A DNA stretch of 64,000 nucleotides from Rhododendron vialii (Eukaryota; Streptophyta; Magnoliopsida; Ericales; Ericaceae), in contig NC_080568.1 in NCBI RefSeq assembly GCF_030253575.1, positions 23,955,501-24,019,500 on the forward strand, read 5' to 3'. Positions 37,201 through 48,590 of this stretch are shown here, piece by piece. Position numbers and translations under genes: made by a program. Position 1 is the first letter of the stretch, and the number at the start of each line of letters is the position of its first letter. The notes under the pieces were generated by a model. It saw only the letters and a program-made list of their open reading frames with translations, ran no database searches and had not been told where the DNA came from.

Positions 37201-37956
37201 CTCATTGGACTCATCAGATCGGCTTCTACTCGAGACTCCAATCTGATCAACTAGTTCAGCTTCGGCAGAGACTTGACCATTACTGGCTGTACCAAGTTTG
37301 GTATCAGTCAAAGAAGTGTTTCCAACATTTTCTTCACCATTTTGGCCAGCGTTTGTTTCCATTTGCCTCTCCTGCTCCAGTTGTTCAGCCGCCTTTCGGG
37401 CAGCAATTTTCTTGTAATGGGCTTCAAAGTAAGCCTTCTTCTGAGCTACCGATCCGGGAGTCGAGCACTTCTCAACTTCTTCTAAGTACTTATTTGGGGA
37501 AAAAGTTGACCATTTCTCCCACGAAAGTGAATCATTCTCAAACCTACCAAACGAAACTGATACTTCCAATGTAGTACTAGAGGCAAGTGATGAATCTCTC
37601 ATCTGTTTATATAATCCAAAATCAGCACAACTAGCGACGCAATCCGGAAATCATGCAATCAGGGATTGGAGATCCATCATTTAACTTAAAAGAAAGAAGG
37701 TACTTTTGGTGCAAGGACAAATCCAAAATCAGTGCAAATTGCCAAGCAACAAATAGAGTCAACTTAACAAACACCGACAACCACACACAATACATAAACT
37801 ATGCAATCATGGGTTGGAATCAATAACAAATCTAAACAGAAAGAAGATGATTTTGATGCACAATAATTTCAAAGGAATTAAACTACCGGGTCCGAATTCA
37901 CGGATGAAAATCGAGATATGGGTTACCTTTGGAGCTTCAACAATTGATTCACCCAT
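34235..37956 (-). CDS. WDL7: WVD2-like TPX2-family microtubule protein (3' end missing)
   Basis: Nine coding exons are resolved on the minus strand: 37956-37927, 37602-36736, 36632-36576 (approximate), 36463-36053, 35940-35876, 35709-35635, 34732-34639, 34519-34457 and 34354-34235. All use GT/AG and keep phase, giving 594 codons before an unresolved tail. Exon 1 encodes MGESIVEAPK; exon 2 has SFGRFENDSLSWEKW and KKAYFEAHYKKIAARKA, the N-terminal signature of WVD2-like 7-type proteins. Exons 8-9 carry the TPX2 domain (KLEGKSYSKEAEK; KLRQSLNFKATPMPSFY). These proteins bind and bundle cortical microtubules. The first exon is tiny and an upstream 5' UTR exon is likely at 38693 to about 38815. The Pro/Arg tail expected after FYRGHTISKNSLDK was not found. 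An alternative acceptor would start exon 9 at 34342. The symbol reflects best family resemblance. Confidence 0.9.
36941..37138 (-). repeat. 66-bp coding repeat, three copies
   Basis: Three head-to-tail units (36941-37006, 37007-37072, 37073-37138), each encoding SIMEKLELNKSEEAVLVQEE plus two residues. They differ by only a few bases (for example Asn-Lys versus Asn-Arg), so the expansion in this acidic, probably disordered linker is recent. Confidence 0.95.
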
Positions 37957-38692
37957 TGGTTCTCTAAAATTCTCCTTGAATTATCACAGATCTACCACAA
38001 AACACCCAGAGGTTCAACACCATGTCCTGTTACAAGCATATGGGCAATCCCTGAATCAAACGTACTTAGAACAAGAGGCCAAAGGATAAGCACATCACAA
38101 TGAAGACAAAAAGAAAAAGATCAGAAGAAATGCAACCATGGAAGACACTGGCATGTGCTGTGTTTTCTATTTTATTATTTTAAAAATGTACTTCAAAATT
38201 AATATTATACTAAGTGTCAGAACTGATTGAAAACAAAAGACCCATTGCTCGATCTCACAAATTAAGAATCAGCACCGCCAGTTTTTGTTCCTTCAATTGT
38301 CAACGCCACCATTTTTTACAGTTTACCAAAAACCTGCGTCAAATTTTTTGGTACTTTATTGGAAACTGCTAAATGATTACCTCAATCGTGACAAAAGCAA
38401 ACATTATCAAAAGGGAATGGAGAAAGATTTCTTCACAACTCCAAAAGGTGCCTCATCTTTTTACTGCTGGTCTGATACTGTTGGTAAAAGGACAAGAAAT
38501 GTTGAACTTTTTGTAGCTTCCATAAGAAAATGTGTGCAATGTTTAATGATTTAGTGAGAGATAGAATCGAATAAAGAGATTGGTTGGCTGAATTGTGGGA
38601 ATCCAATGAAACATGGTGTACTAAAAGCATAAACAAATCAAGCAAATGAGGAGGGAAAAAAAAAACTGGGTTTCCTTAATTGAGATATTTAC

Positions 38693-38815
38693 CTGATGAT
38701 TTCTCATTCATGAACTTCAGAAAGAAAGACCCATCAATGATCAAGCCGTGGAAAAGTAGATGGTGCCCACTGGCAAAGCAGAGGTGGTACAGTGGAGAGA
38801 GAGAGCGAGAGGGGG
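38693..38815 (-). other. Probable 5' UTR exon of the WVD2-like gene
   Basis: The minus strand reads AAATCATCAG|GTAAATATC, a good splice donor at 38692, preceded by a (GA/CT)n-rich leader (about 38797-38836). It sits about 740 bp upstream of the first coding exon. The transcription start is not determined; the upper limit is a guess. Confidence 0.4.
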
Positions 38816-38839
38816 GAGAGAGAGAGAGAGAGAGAGGAC

Positions 38840-41400
38840 ACGTGACAGATCAATAATGGAGGTAAAGGGGATGCGCACTAGTGGGCCCTACGAATTTAAT
38901 CGGTTGAACTAGTTGATCTCATTTGGATCTCATTACTACTAGTACTAACCAAAGAGAAATGACGGAAGGAGGAGAACGACGTCGCCTGGAGTTTGAATCG
39001 TTTGAAACGACGACGTATCTTGCCCTTATCAAGGATTTGAAGAAACAGAAAAGCTATGTGCACAGAAGCTGTGCACAGCAGCGGGGCTAAATTCTGAAGT
39101 GATTTTGAGTGTTTTGTTAATGCCTCTAACGATATCGAACGAAGTTCATTTTTTACAGAGACCTTAAACGACATATTTTGAACAAAATGAGCGGCTCCGA
39201 TCATCTTTTTGGGACCCGAGGCGGGAGAAAACCGCTGCTGTGCAAGTAGCACAGCTCTTGAAGAAATTATTTAGTGGTATGGTTGCATACAGCGACAAGT
39301 CCTACTATGGGGTATTGGCCATTGGGTACACCAACCAAATGTACCGGGTTGTATGGAACTCATTTAGAAGTCTCAATAAATGATCGAAATCGTTCAATTT
39401 GTTAAAAATATTTGTAAAAAAAAATCAACTCAATCAGATATCGATAAGTACTTGAGCAAAAAATTGATCAAGCATTTATCTGAATGAAGTCCGAACCCTC
39501 CGAACAAGGCAATTGACTCGGTGGATGTCCTTGCTTTGAATTGTGATCCTAAAAAATTAATCTTCAATTATGACTCATAAAAAATTGGCATGGTGGGGTC
39601 ATATTTATTCATGTCAATGTGATTTTGCTAATCACAGTTTTCTTGAATAGTATATGACTAATAAAAAATGAATCTTGTAATGGGAGCAATTGGTTTTACA
39701 TTTTTACAATGTCAATACTGTTGGAACTAAACAAAACAATGTGAATACGAAACTGACAATAATGAGTATCTCAAAATTATTCGTCCATCCATGAAAATCA
39801 ATCGAAAGGACAGACGTATGATACATAATAGTCTACGAGTCTGTACATAACGGTAAAGAAGTAACAAATACACTATCAACCTCATACAATTGAATTGATG
39901 ACAAAGAAATATTCAAATTAATCAAAATAACGCTATAGGAAAGACTTGGTTTTAAAAAAAAAAAGGCTAAAGAGAATAAGAGATGACAAGAGGTCAATGT
40001 TGTTTCTTGACGGGATTAATTTTTAATTCAAGAAAAGATCACACGTAATAATAACAGTTGTACTTTTTTTTACAGGGTCAGCTGACACTCCACACCTGTA
40101 TTTATGGAGTCGCCTTGTGATTATAGTGTTCAAGACCATTTAAAAATATTAAGTATCAAATGATTTACAAGAAACATGTCTCTGGAGCCCTTAATAGTAA
40201 TTTCTTAGGGCCTATTTGGTTGGGCAACTTATTGTTTGTTTCGTATTGCTAAGAATAAGACACAATCGGATCAATAATAAGAATATAAAATAAGTTAAAC
40301 TTGTTTGATAACCATAGTTTCTTAAGCTTATACTATGCTTTTACATTTGTAGATGGTGATTTAGTAAAATAAACAAACTATATAAATAAGCAATGGGAAT
40401 GGTTCAAACTTCAAAATATTTTTTTCCTTTTTCGGGTTTAGCAATGGGACCCTTAGACCAGGGAAATTACTGAGCACCACGCAGTCTTTCAGGGGCTTTT
40501 TCTATCACACATTAGTGTGAGTTTCATTATAAAGCGTATGCCTACCGCACTACTGTGCCGCGGAGAGGACCTGTGGTTATATAACACAAAATAACTTTTT
40601 CATGAATTTTTTTTGGGTAAGTATTATCCCTTCAAGCCACAGCACAATGTGGGAGACCCACTGTGTTTTTATTTTTTATTTTTTATTTTTTCTGTACAAT
40701 GTGATTAGGCTACAGAGACATGGATGGCCCAGATCATCTGGTACAGTTTAAGTCGTGAGGCCGATGTTTCCTTTAAGTGGGCCCTACTTGTTGATCAACC
40801 CAACCCTTGCTCGGCCCGAACCAGGTGGGTTCTGACTGAAATGGTTAATTAAATGTCGGTCAAATACTTCCCAATATAAGTTCTTACTGGGCCTATCATT
40901 TTCAAGTGGGCCAATTGACAGCTTACTAAACTAAAGATTTTTTTTAAAAATCCTCTTAGGGCAGCCAGGAAGGATCCATTCATTTTTTCAAGGGTTGGCT
41001 CGGTTGTCATTGGAGTTAGGGGTTTGCTCCTTCCTAATGCTCAGATTCGATTCTCTTGCCAGCAATTCTTCGGGCCGGTCATCTCATTTCACATGTAAGC
41101 GTGTAAAAAAACTGTAAGATGGACTAGTAAAAATGTTCGAGGCGCACGCAAACTGACCTGGAACACCTATCATTACAAACGGGGGGGAGGGGGGGGAATC
41201 TTTTAGATGTTTAATCAATTCGGATTTCATTTGTTCAAATTTCTGGAGGTTTCAGTATGGTCATTTTCACGTGGGACAATAGGCATTGCTCCAAAGTCGA
41301 AACACCTTTAACTTGCCTTATTTCCGAATCCTGTAATGCTCTTAAGCTACTCCACCACCTCTCACATCTGATGGGAAAATACTCCACTCCCAACATGTTG
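38840..41400. other. Intergenic region between WVD2-like and germin-like genes
   Basis: No gene was recognised. Frames are short and without family signatures. A G-rich tract (GGGGGGGAGGGGGGGG) lies at about 41180. Transposon debris is likely but no element could be delimited. Confidence 0.4.
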
Positions 41401-41408
41401 TATATATC
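41401..41408 (+). promoter_or_regulatory. Probable TATA box of the germin-like gene
   Basis: TATATATC lies 44-51 bp upstream of the first ATG, a normal distance for a plant gene with a short leader. Confidence 0.5.
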
Positions 41409-41451
41409 AGAAAATTACCCCCTAGTTCTATATTGATTCTTACTAGTACAT

Positions 41452-42126
41452 ATGTACATTATGAGCCCCAAATCTTTCCCACTCCTGTTCTTGATCCTCA
41501 TACTAGCTCTATTACCGGGCGTCGTCAAACCTGACCCAGACCCGCTCCAAGACTACTGCATTGGAGACACAATAAAACCCCAATCTTTCTTCGCAAACGG
41601 TGCGCCATGCCTCGACCCCTCGCTAGTGCTCCCTTCTCACTTCACAACCTCAGCCCTGACCGAACAAGGCAACACCGCCAACATGTTTGGGTTCAACCTC
41701 ACTCTGACTAGCACCGTAAACCTCCCCGGAGCCAACACCCAAGGCTTGACCATGGCTCGAGTCAACCTGGCGGCCAACGGGATTGTACCGCTTCACTCGC
41801 ACCCGCGGGCATCTGAAGTGACCATATGCCTCCAGGGCTCGATTCTCGTGGGATTCGTCAACACTTCCAATTACCTCTACACGCAAAACTTGAGACAGGG
41901 CGACTCGTTTGTTTTCCCCAAGGGTTTGATTCATTTCTTGTACAATGTGGACGCCATGAATCCTGCGCTAGCTGTGTCCGGGCTCAGCAGCCAGAATCCT
42001 GGCGCACAAATTGCTTCCCTTGCTGCATTCGCCTCAAAGCCGGCCATACCGGATGATGTTCTTAAAAAGTCATTTCAAATCAGTGGCCAAGACATGGCTA
42101 CAATTAGAAAGCACCTTGGAGGGTGA
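41452..42126 (+). CDS. GLP: Germin-like protein
   Basis: A single uninterrupted frame of 224 aa. An N-terminal signal peptide (about residues 5-25) precedes DPDPLQDYC, the usual mature start. Cys36 and Cys53 would form the conserved disulphide. Germin box 1 is PLHSHPRASE with metal ligands His115, His117 and Glu122; box 2 is FPKGLIHFLYN with His161. All four manganese ligands are present, so the cupin fold should bind metal. Likely N-glycosylation sites are NLT (82) and NTS (137). Germin-like proteins are secreted, cell-wall-associated hexamers with superoxide dismutase, oxalate oxidase or other activities; which one cannot be read from sequence. The second Met (MSPKS, 41461) could be the true start. 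The stretch after Cys36 (IGDTIKPQSFFANGAPC) differs from the commonest VAD...NGFPCK form. Confidence 0.94.
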   Translation: MYIMSPKSFPLLFLILILALLPGVVKPDPDPLQDYCIGDTIKPQSFFANGAPCLDPSLVLPSHFTTSALTEQGNTANMFGFNLTLTSTVNLPGANTQGLTMARVNLAANGIVPLHSHPRASEVTICLQGSILVGFVNTSNYLYTQNLRQGDSFVFPKGLIHFLYNVDAMNPALAVSGLSSQNPGAQIASLAAFASKPAIPDDVLKKSFQISGQDMATIRKHLGG

Positions 42127-43498
42127 TTGCTCTTTCACTTAATTAGTAGTGTGTTTAACGTACAACTTTTTAATTTTTTTGATCCTTTTCTCGGAACATG
42201 TCGATCGGACTGGAAATCTTGTTAAACTTGTATCGATCCAACCGTTTAGGTGTTCATAAAGATTCGCGCTTCTATGAATTTGGCCGCGAAGTTTGGTGCC
42301 AACTTGTCGCAATAAACAACACAGGGAATCCCATTGACACAAGCATGAAAACGTAAAGATCCGTTGTACGTATATTATCAATTAACTTGCTCTATTGCTC
42401 TGTAATTAATGAGTTGGAAAGTGTTCCTTGGATGCCAAGTCACTTGGAAAGTATTCCTTCGCCAGTGAGCCTTTTGGTCGATCTTGTTTATATTTTCCAT
42501 AGATCCAAGCAGATAATAAGAACTCTTCCGATCCCTTGCAGATCAATCCGTATATGCCTTGCTTGTAATTCGCTTCGCATTTCCTACCATTCAAGTGAAA
42601 GTATACAAATATATACTTATAATCTGTTTATATATATCGTGATCCTAAAAATAGCATGTGTCAGTTTTGGGAATCAATACTATGCACATGTTTCATGTTT
42701 GCAAGATCAGCAGTGCGATCACCAAAGTGGCTTGGTATTTTGCTGTTCTTTTCTGGGGAAAATGTGAGCGAAACTCCACGTGCTAGTCTATTAAGCCAAT
42801 GTCTTAAATGGGCGTTGATATATCTTTTTTCGGCCCTCTGATACCATGACACCTAACGTGAAGCAGTCAATTCTTCTATAGGTATCGCTTTTGTATCTGA
42901 TTTTTTGTCCGCTACGCAAAGGTTACGGCTGATACTTGACTGCTACAATCGCTTTAAACGCTTTGGGGCCAAAAAAAATAGTTTAAGAAATACACCACCG
43001 CTAAACCTGGCCCAATTTCCACTTAGTAGTAATGAATATTCCCGCTGCTATTGTTATCATTATCGCTATGCATTTGCTAGCGCTATTTAAAACCTTGCTT
43101 CCTGCGCGTAGAGGAATAGTATTACTTGGCCCAAGCTCCTTCCTTGAATATTCACATAGTCATTCCCTCCTCAAAAGTGATATCAAGCCCTCTCCAGAAG
43201 CCAAACCCCCTGATCATTGTTCCTGGAATTCCGCCAATCCTCGCCTCTTCATTTGCCCTGCTATCAGTATGCATTCGTATTTTTTTTATCGGCGAAAGTC
43301 AATATATATTGTTTGAATAGTTAGATTATTAATGTTTTGACGAAGGAATTGAACTTTTAACCTTCTTTTTCCTATCACTTAAGTGCATCATTTGACGCCG
43401 TTGGGCCAAAATCCTCTTGATATCCATTCATATTAGGGACAATGACGGCCATGGATGTGTTTTGATAATAATACCCGTCAATAACATGCTGAGAATAT
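42127..43498. other. Intergenic, no gene seen
   Basis: 3' flank of the germin-like gene and spacer. The frames at 42387-42767 and 43032-43316 show no domain or codon pattern. Confidence 0.45.
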
Positions 43499-43500
43499 TA

Positions 43501-43771
43501 CTCTCTCCGTCCCTTTTTAAATGTCCTGCTTCGTAACTCCCACTTATTAAAAAGACATCATCATTATACCTTTCACATCAATTTTTTCCTCCACTTTTCC
43601 TACTTACCCATCATCATTACACTTCTACTCACTTACTTTTCAAAAAGAAATCTACTTTTAGGGACAAAATAGACAATGTACCAATTTTTACCCACTAACT
43701 TTACAAAATGGACACTTATTAAGGGACAGCCTAAAATGGAATACTGGAATCTAAAAAAGGGACGGAGGGAG
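43501..43771. mobile_element. Intact Stowaway-like MITE
   Basis: A 271-bp element with ends CTCTCTCCGTCC and GGGACGGAGGGAG, flanked by TA at 43499-43500 and 43772-43773. It is the uninterrupted relative of the nested copy at 11722-12575. Confidence 0.92.
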
Positions 43772-43939
43772 TAGTTAATATTGAAAATATCTTTGGTGGG
43801 TATTAATTATCAAAACATTTCCTGGGCCGTCAAAAGGGGAGTATTGGAGAGCCTATTGGGCCAAAATTCAATGTCATGCACATGTGAATACCAAAAATAT
43901 TAGGCCAAAATTCGTGTTTGAATGGACTCATTAATACAA

Positions 43940-43971
<32 letters not shown>

Positions 43972-43975
<4 letters not shown>

Positions 43976-44345
43976 TCCGTCTCTCGTAAGGACCACCTTA
44001 TTTTAATAAAATGCGGACCTCCCTTTCCTGATTGAATTTTGATGATCCGAGCCGCTCAATATGTTCAGAACGTGATTTTAAGGGTACCCGCGAGAAATCA
44101 GCAAAAAAAATGACCAGAAAGGGCTTCATCCGAGCAGTTTTTGTTTGTTTTTTATCGAACGGTTCAAACAAAAAATGCTCGGATGAAGCCCTTCCCGGTC
44201 ATTTTTTTGGCCAATTTCTCGCGTGTACCCTTAAAATCACGTTCTGAACACATTGAGAGGTTCGGATCATCGAAATTTGATCGGAAAATGGGAGAAATGA
44301 GGAGGTCCGCATTTTAACTAAAATAAAAACTCCATCATTTGAGAC
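43972..44345. mobile_element. Foldback MITE, GAGCCGCTCAAT family, copy 1
   Basis: An inverted-repeat element of about 370 bp. TGCGGACCTCC...GATCCGAGCCGCTCAAT on the left pairs with TTGAGAGGTTCGGATCATC...GGAGGTCCGCA on the right, as do the inner AAGGGCTTCATCCGAGC and GCTCGGATGAAGCCCTT. It is preceded by a (TA)n tract and followed by (TG)n(TA)n, so its exact ends and duplication (probably TA) are hidden. Confidence 0.8.
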
Positions 44346-44349
44346 TGAC

Positions 44350-44390
<41 letters not shown>

Positions 44391-44392
<2 letters not shown>

Positions 44393-44755
44393 GAGTCCCC
44401 TTCTTATAAAGACTACCTTATTTTAATAAAATGCGGACCTCCTTTTTTTTTCGATCGAATTTCGATGATCCGAGCCGCTCAATGTGTTCAGAACGTGATT
44501 TTAAGGGTACCCGCGAAAAATCAGCAAAAAAAAAAAGACCAGGAAGGGCTTCATCCAAACAGTTTTTGTTTGTTTTTTATCTAACGGTTCAAATAACAAC
44601 TGCTCAAATCAAGCCCTTTCCGGTCATTTTTTTTGTCGATTTCTAGGGGGTACCCTTAAAATCATGTTCTGAACACATTGAGCGGCTCAGATCATCGAAA
44701 TCCGATCAGGAAAGGCGAGAAATGGGAGGTCCGCATATAAGGTCCTTACCTGAAG
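44391..44755. mobile_element. Foldback MITE, GAGCCGCTCAAT family, copy 2
   Basis: A second copy in the same orientation as the one at 43972, separated only by a (TG)n(TA)n tract and followed by another (TA)n tract. It shares TGCGGACCTCC, GATCCGAGCCGCTCAATGTG and the inner AAGGGCTTCATCC stem. The reading frames here are shadows of the repeat. Confidence 0.8.
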
Positions 44756-44840
44756 ATTTTATATATATATATAGACACACACACTCGATAGAGTGAGTAA
44801 TCTGACACTAACTAAATCATCAATATTTAATGGAGTGCCA

Positions 44841-45606
44841 TTATACAAAGCTTTAGACAAGATCGAAACATCCAGCTCTTCCTTCTCTCTAAACTTTCTC
44901 TCTCTAAACTTTTCAGAAGATAGGGTTTGTGCTTGGGGGGTGGGGCTGCCGCCTCCCACCTCCTCCCTCCTCCGGCCACCCACCCTCCTCCACCATACCG
45001 CCCCCTCAAAACCCTCTCCTCGGCCGCTTTCCTACCCTCCGCTTCTACCTCCCTCACCCGTCCTCCGTTTCCCCCTCTCAATCCCCCTTTCCCGCTTCCT
45101 TCTTCTCCTCTGTGGCTCAGGTTGGGTTCAGATCGGGCGTTGTAGTGTTGCTAGGGTGGCTTGGCTTCTCCTCCGGCGAATAAGTTGCAGGTTCCGTCGC
45201 GGCGGCTCCGACTTCATTTCCAGCTACCAGAGGTTTTTTTCCTTGTTTTTAGTTTTTGTTCTATTTTTTACTCTCCGGTTTCGGAGAGGGTTGTTCCCTG
45301 CGTGGAGCTTTTGCTACCCTTTGTGGGTGTTTCCGTTGAGAGTTGGTCGGAGAAGAGGACGGTGAGGCGCATCAAATTACAGCTGCCGTCTTCTTCTCCG
45401 TTTGCGTCTACATCCACTCCCTGCGTGGAACTTTCTCTACCACTTTTCGGTAGTGTTTTCTGTACTCAGAGTATTCCTATCCAAACCATATGGATTACCC
45501 TTATTGTGGGTTTGTTCCCATCAATGGGCTCCGGTTTGGGGTTTGTAGCCCTTTGGGCGGATTTTGAGTAATCAAAATCTTCTGAGTCTGTTCAAAAAAA
45601 AAAAAA
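44841..45606 (+). mobile_element. Poly(A) retroinsertion with 12-bp duplication
   Basis: The 766-bp insert is flanked by AATGGAGTGCCA (44829-44840 and 45607-45618) and ends in a run of about 15 A after CTGTTC, the signature of target-primed retrotransposition. It starts with a pyrimidine-rich leader (CTTCTCTCTAAACTTTCTCT) and has GC-rich Pro/Ser/Leu-coding-like sequence at 44935-45110. The frames inside (for example 44793-45365) cross the insertion edge, so they are not a native gene. It could be an internally deleted LINE or a retrocopy of a cellular mRNA. Confidence 0.82.
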
Positions 45607-45618
45607 AATGGAGTGCCA

Positions 45619-47274
45619 CGTATCTTGAGAAATCATTTGTGTTATGTTTCATGAGATTTGTTATCCAATGAATAAATACCCCTTAATTACTTATTGTGTT
45701 GGATTCTAATTTATAGATTTCAATTTCATGTTTAATTCAGCCAATCAAACAGAATGACACTATCTGCTTTAGAAAAAAAAATTTCCTAAAAAATCAGCAC
45801 GAGTCTAAAGTCATATATAGATTATAATGTTGGCTAATATGGCTGTTAAAAAAAAAAAATTGGATCGTCTCATGTCCTTAATTTAGGCCGTAGGAGATCA
45901 ACAGTCCAAATTAGGATCATTCATTATTGCAACTAATCCATGATTCGAAGAGATTCTGAACAAGCTTGAACCATTATTTATCTTAACATATGGTCTAGAT
46001 TTGGACTGTCTTGTCTTGTCCAAATAACGTTTTGAACTAGGGAGAATCCGAACCTGAAAGAAACATAGTTATATTATGCTCTTCCAGTCAAATGGCCTTG
46101 TATCAATCAACCACCTAATAGTGTAGCACCAAATGTGTGAAAGGAAATTTTGAAGTCAATTAAAAAGGCCAAAAAAAGGCGGCCTAAACCTACTTTGAAA
46201 TTGTCCAGGTGTAAAAACACATAGGGCTGTCCACAGCTGTGAGCTGGCCTGGTATAATAAAAGAATAAGGATTCGGGCAAGGCAAGCATATGTGAGACGT
46301 AAGAAAGAGACTTCTTATTAAAACAACTACTCCCAACCCACTATCACAAGCAATGCCCCCATGAGGTGGTGGAGTGGAGGAGAGACACTTTCTTCACAAT
46401 CTTTCTTTTACAGTAAATTATTACTATTATTAATAATAGAAGAATGATTTTTGCACTCTCCAAATTATTAACTGTACTTTCAAGGGAATTTTCGCACCTC
46501 CCAAAATTAACAATTTAGAGAATGCAAAACATAACTCCATATTCATTTTCGTATTATCAATTTTGGGGAGTACGAAAATCACTTCCCTGTTAATATTATT
46601 ATGTCTTGGTTTTGAATCATTGTCATCTCAATTCAATCATAAACTTCGTCAAAGTGTTCCAAAAAAGCAAATCCAATTAGGGCATCTCCACCCCTATCCA
46701 AATTTACAACCAATTCGAATATGAGTAAAAATCATCTAAAACACTAAGTACCCTGGTGAGTAATGAAAGAAAAAAAAAATTTCACCCAAAACACAACTCC
46801 ACTTCTTTATCCAAATCCATAGCAAACTGACTTTTACCCAAAATTTTCACCAAATTAAGGGGGACCCAAATCCAATTTCAAAATTGCAACGGCTATTTTT
46901 TGGTCGTTTGCTAGTGGTTGTCGACATTGGTGATGGTTTTTCAGCAGTAGTGGTCGATGTTTTTATGTTTTTGTAAACATCATTATATCTTACGTACTCC
47001 AGCCGGTTATACCCCAAAGGAATCCCAATTTGTGGTTCATTTTTATCCCAATGGAATTTCAATATTTCATTTTGGTTCATTTTTATCCAGCTGGCTGTTG
47101 CCTGCAGTATTTTGCCAATTTTTGACATTTTTTTACTACTCCTGTTCATTAAGAATAAGAACCCTACGCGGAGCTTTCAACATTCACTATGCTACACGCT
47201 ACGCTGCGCAGCTCTATTCATTCCATCATAGACTAATTTATTCTTATTCTTTTATTTTGTCGACCTTTATGTAA
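45619..47274. other. Intergenic with transposon debris
   Basis: No gene was recognised. From 46681 (GGGCATCTCCACCCC, then ATGAGTAAAAAT and TTTTCACCAAATTAAGG words) there is the left part of an element related to 16938-18265; its right end was not found. Confidence 0.4.
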
Positions 47275-47276
47275 TA

Positions 47277-47491
47277 CTCCCTCCGTCCCTAAATAAGTGT
47301 CCGGCTCGCAAAACTAAGCCTTACAAAATATGCATGTTTTTCATTAAAAAAATTTAATTTTTTCCACAATCTAATAGAACTCATTGCTATCAATTGATTT
47401 GTGAAAAAAATTTGATTTTTTTAAAGAAACAAATGCATCTTTTTGAAGGCTTAGGTTTGCGCGTCGGACACTTATTTAGGGACGGAGGGAG
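47277..47491. mobile_element. Stowaway-like MITE
   Basis: A 215-bp element with perfect ends CTCCCTCCGTCCCTAAATAA / TTATTTAGGGACGGAGGGAG and flanking TA (47275-47276, 47492-47493). The interior differs from the copy at 43501, so it is another Stowaway subfamily. Inverted pairing continues inward (AAGTGTCCGG / TCGGACACTT). Confidence 0.94.
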
Positions 47492-48590
47492 TATAAAGAA
47501 AAAGCATAAAAAGACGGCCGGAACGCAAATCTTAGATTGAATCATTGTCATCGGTTCAATCACAACTTCGTCAAAGTGCTTGAAAAAAAACATTGTAACG
47601 TTCACACAATTGGAAATGTGAAATGTAATCCTAGTACTTTATTACCCCGTAAATCTCCATCAGATTTATTACCGTTTCTGAATGGTCACATTCCACTATC
47701 CGCAAAATATTACTATATGTCAATATTTACTCCTTTGAAACAAAAAGAAGGGAAAGCAAAAGAAAAGAAAAAACTATGAGGAAACTTTAGAGAAAATAGT
47801 GTTTCGGTTTCTCCATAAAGTAGTTTTTGAAAAAAAAGTAATTTCAAGCTCAAAAATCATGTGTTTACGTAAATAACTTTTCTACCAATATAGATCTTAT
47901 TTGATAAATCTTAATGAGATCTTTCTTTTATAAAATCCAAAAAAAATCCAAAAATTATTTTTTATTTTTATTATATTTGAATTTGAAAATTTAAAAAAGA
48001 AGGTAAACTGAAACACCTCTTAAATTCCTTTTCTTTTTTTTTCCTTCTCTGCTCCTTCTCAAACCAAACAAAGAAAAATTAATTTACTTCTCTTCCATTT
48101 TCCTATGTTCCATCAAACCCCTAGACCAGAAAAAAGCCAAAGGGTATCATCGAGCAATTCTCAGATTCGTATTTAACTACTAGGTGAATAGTTGTGTAGG
48201 AATCTCTTCAAATTCGTGCAAACTCCGATCGAAGACAAGAGTTAAAAAGATTAGAAAAAAGCAATAATCCAGCAATCCAAACAAGACTCTAGAAAAACAG
48301 TATATCATTGGTTCCATCTATGAGAAGAGAAATGAATCGAATCAACCACACGTTGATGTTATTCTTGCCCGTCCATACAAAACACCCATCGCCCGAAAAA
48401 CTGTTCCCAGCACAGGAACACCACCAGCTAGACCCAAAAAATAAATTCAAAAAAAAAAAAAAAAACAAGTACAAAAAATAATAAACAAAAAAAATACAAT
48501 AAATTTCCCTACACAATTTGTACACGGCTACCAAAGAATGACCGAATGGCCTGCCCTGTGTATGTATCGCCCGACAAAAAAAAAATCAAA

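Noticed and set aside
44793-45365. 190-codon plus-strand frame
   Set aside because: It starts outside and runs into the poly(A) retroinsertion, so it cannot be an old gene; its composition is low complexity (Pro/Ser/Leu).
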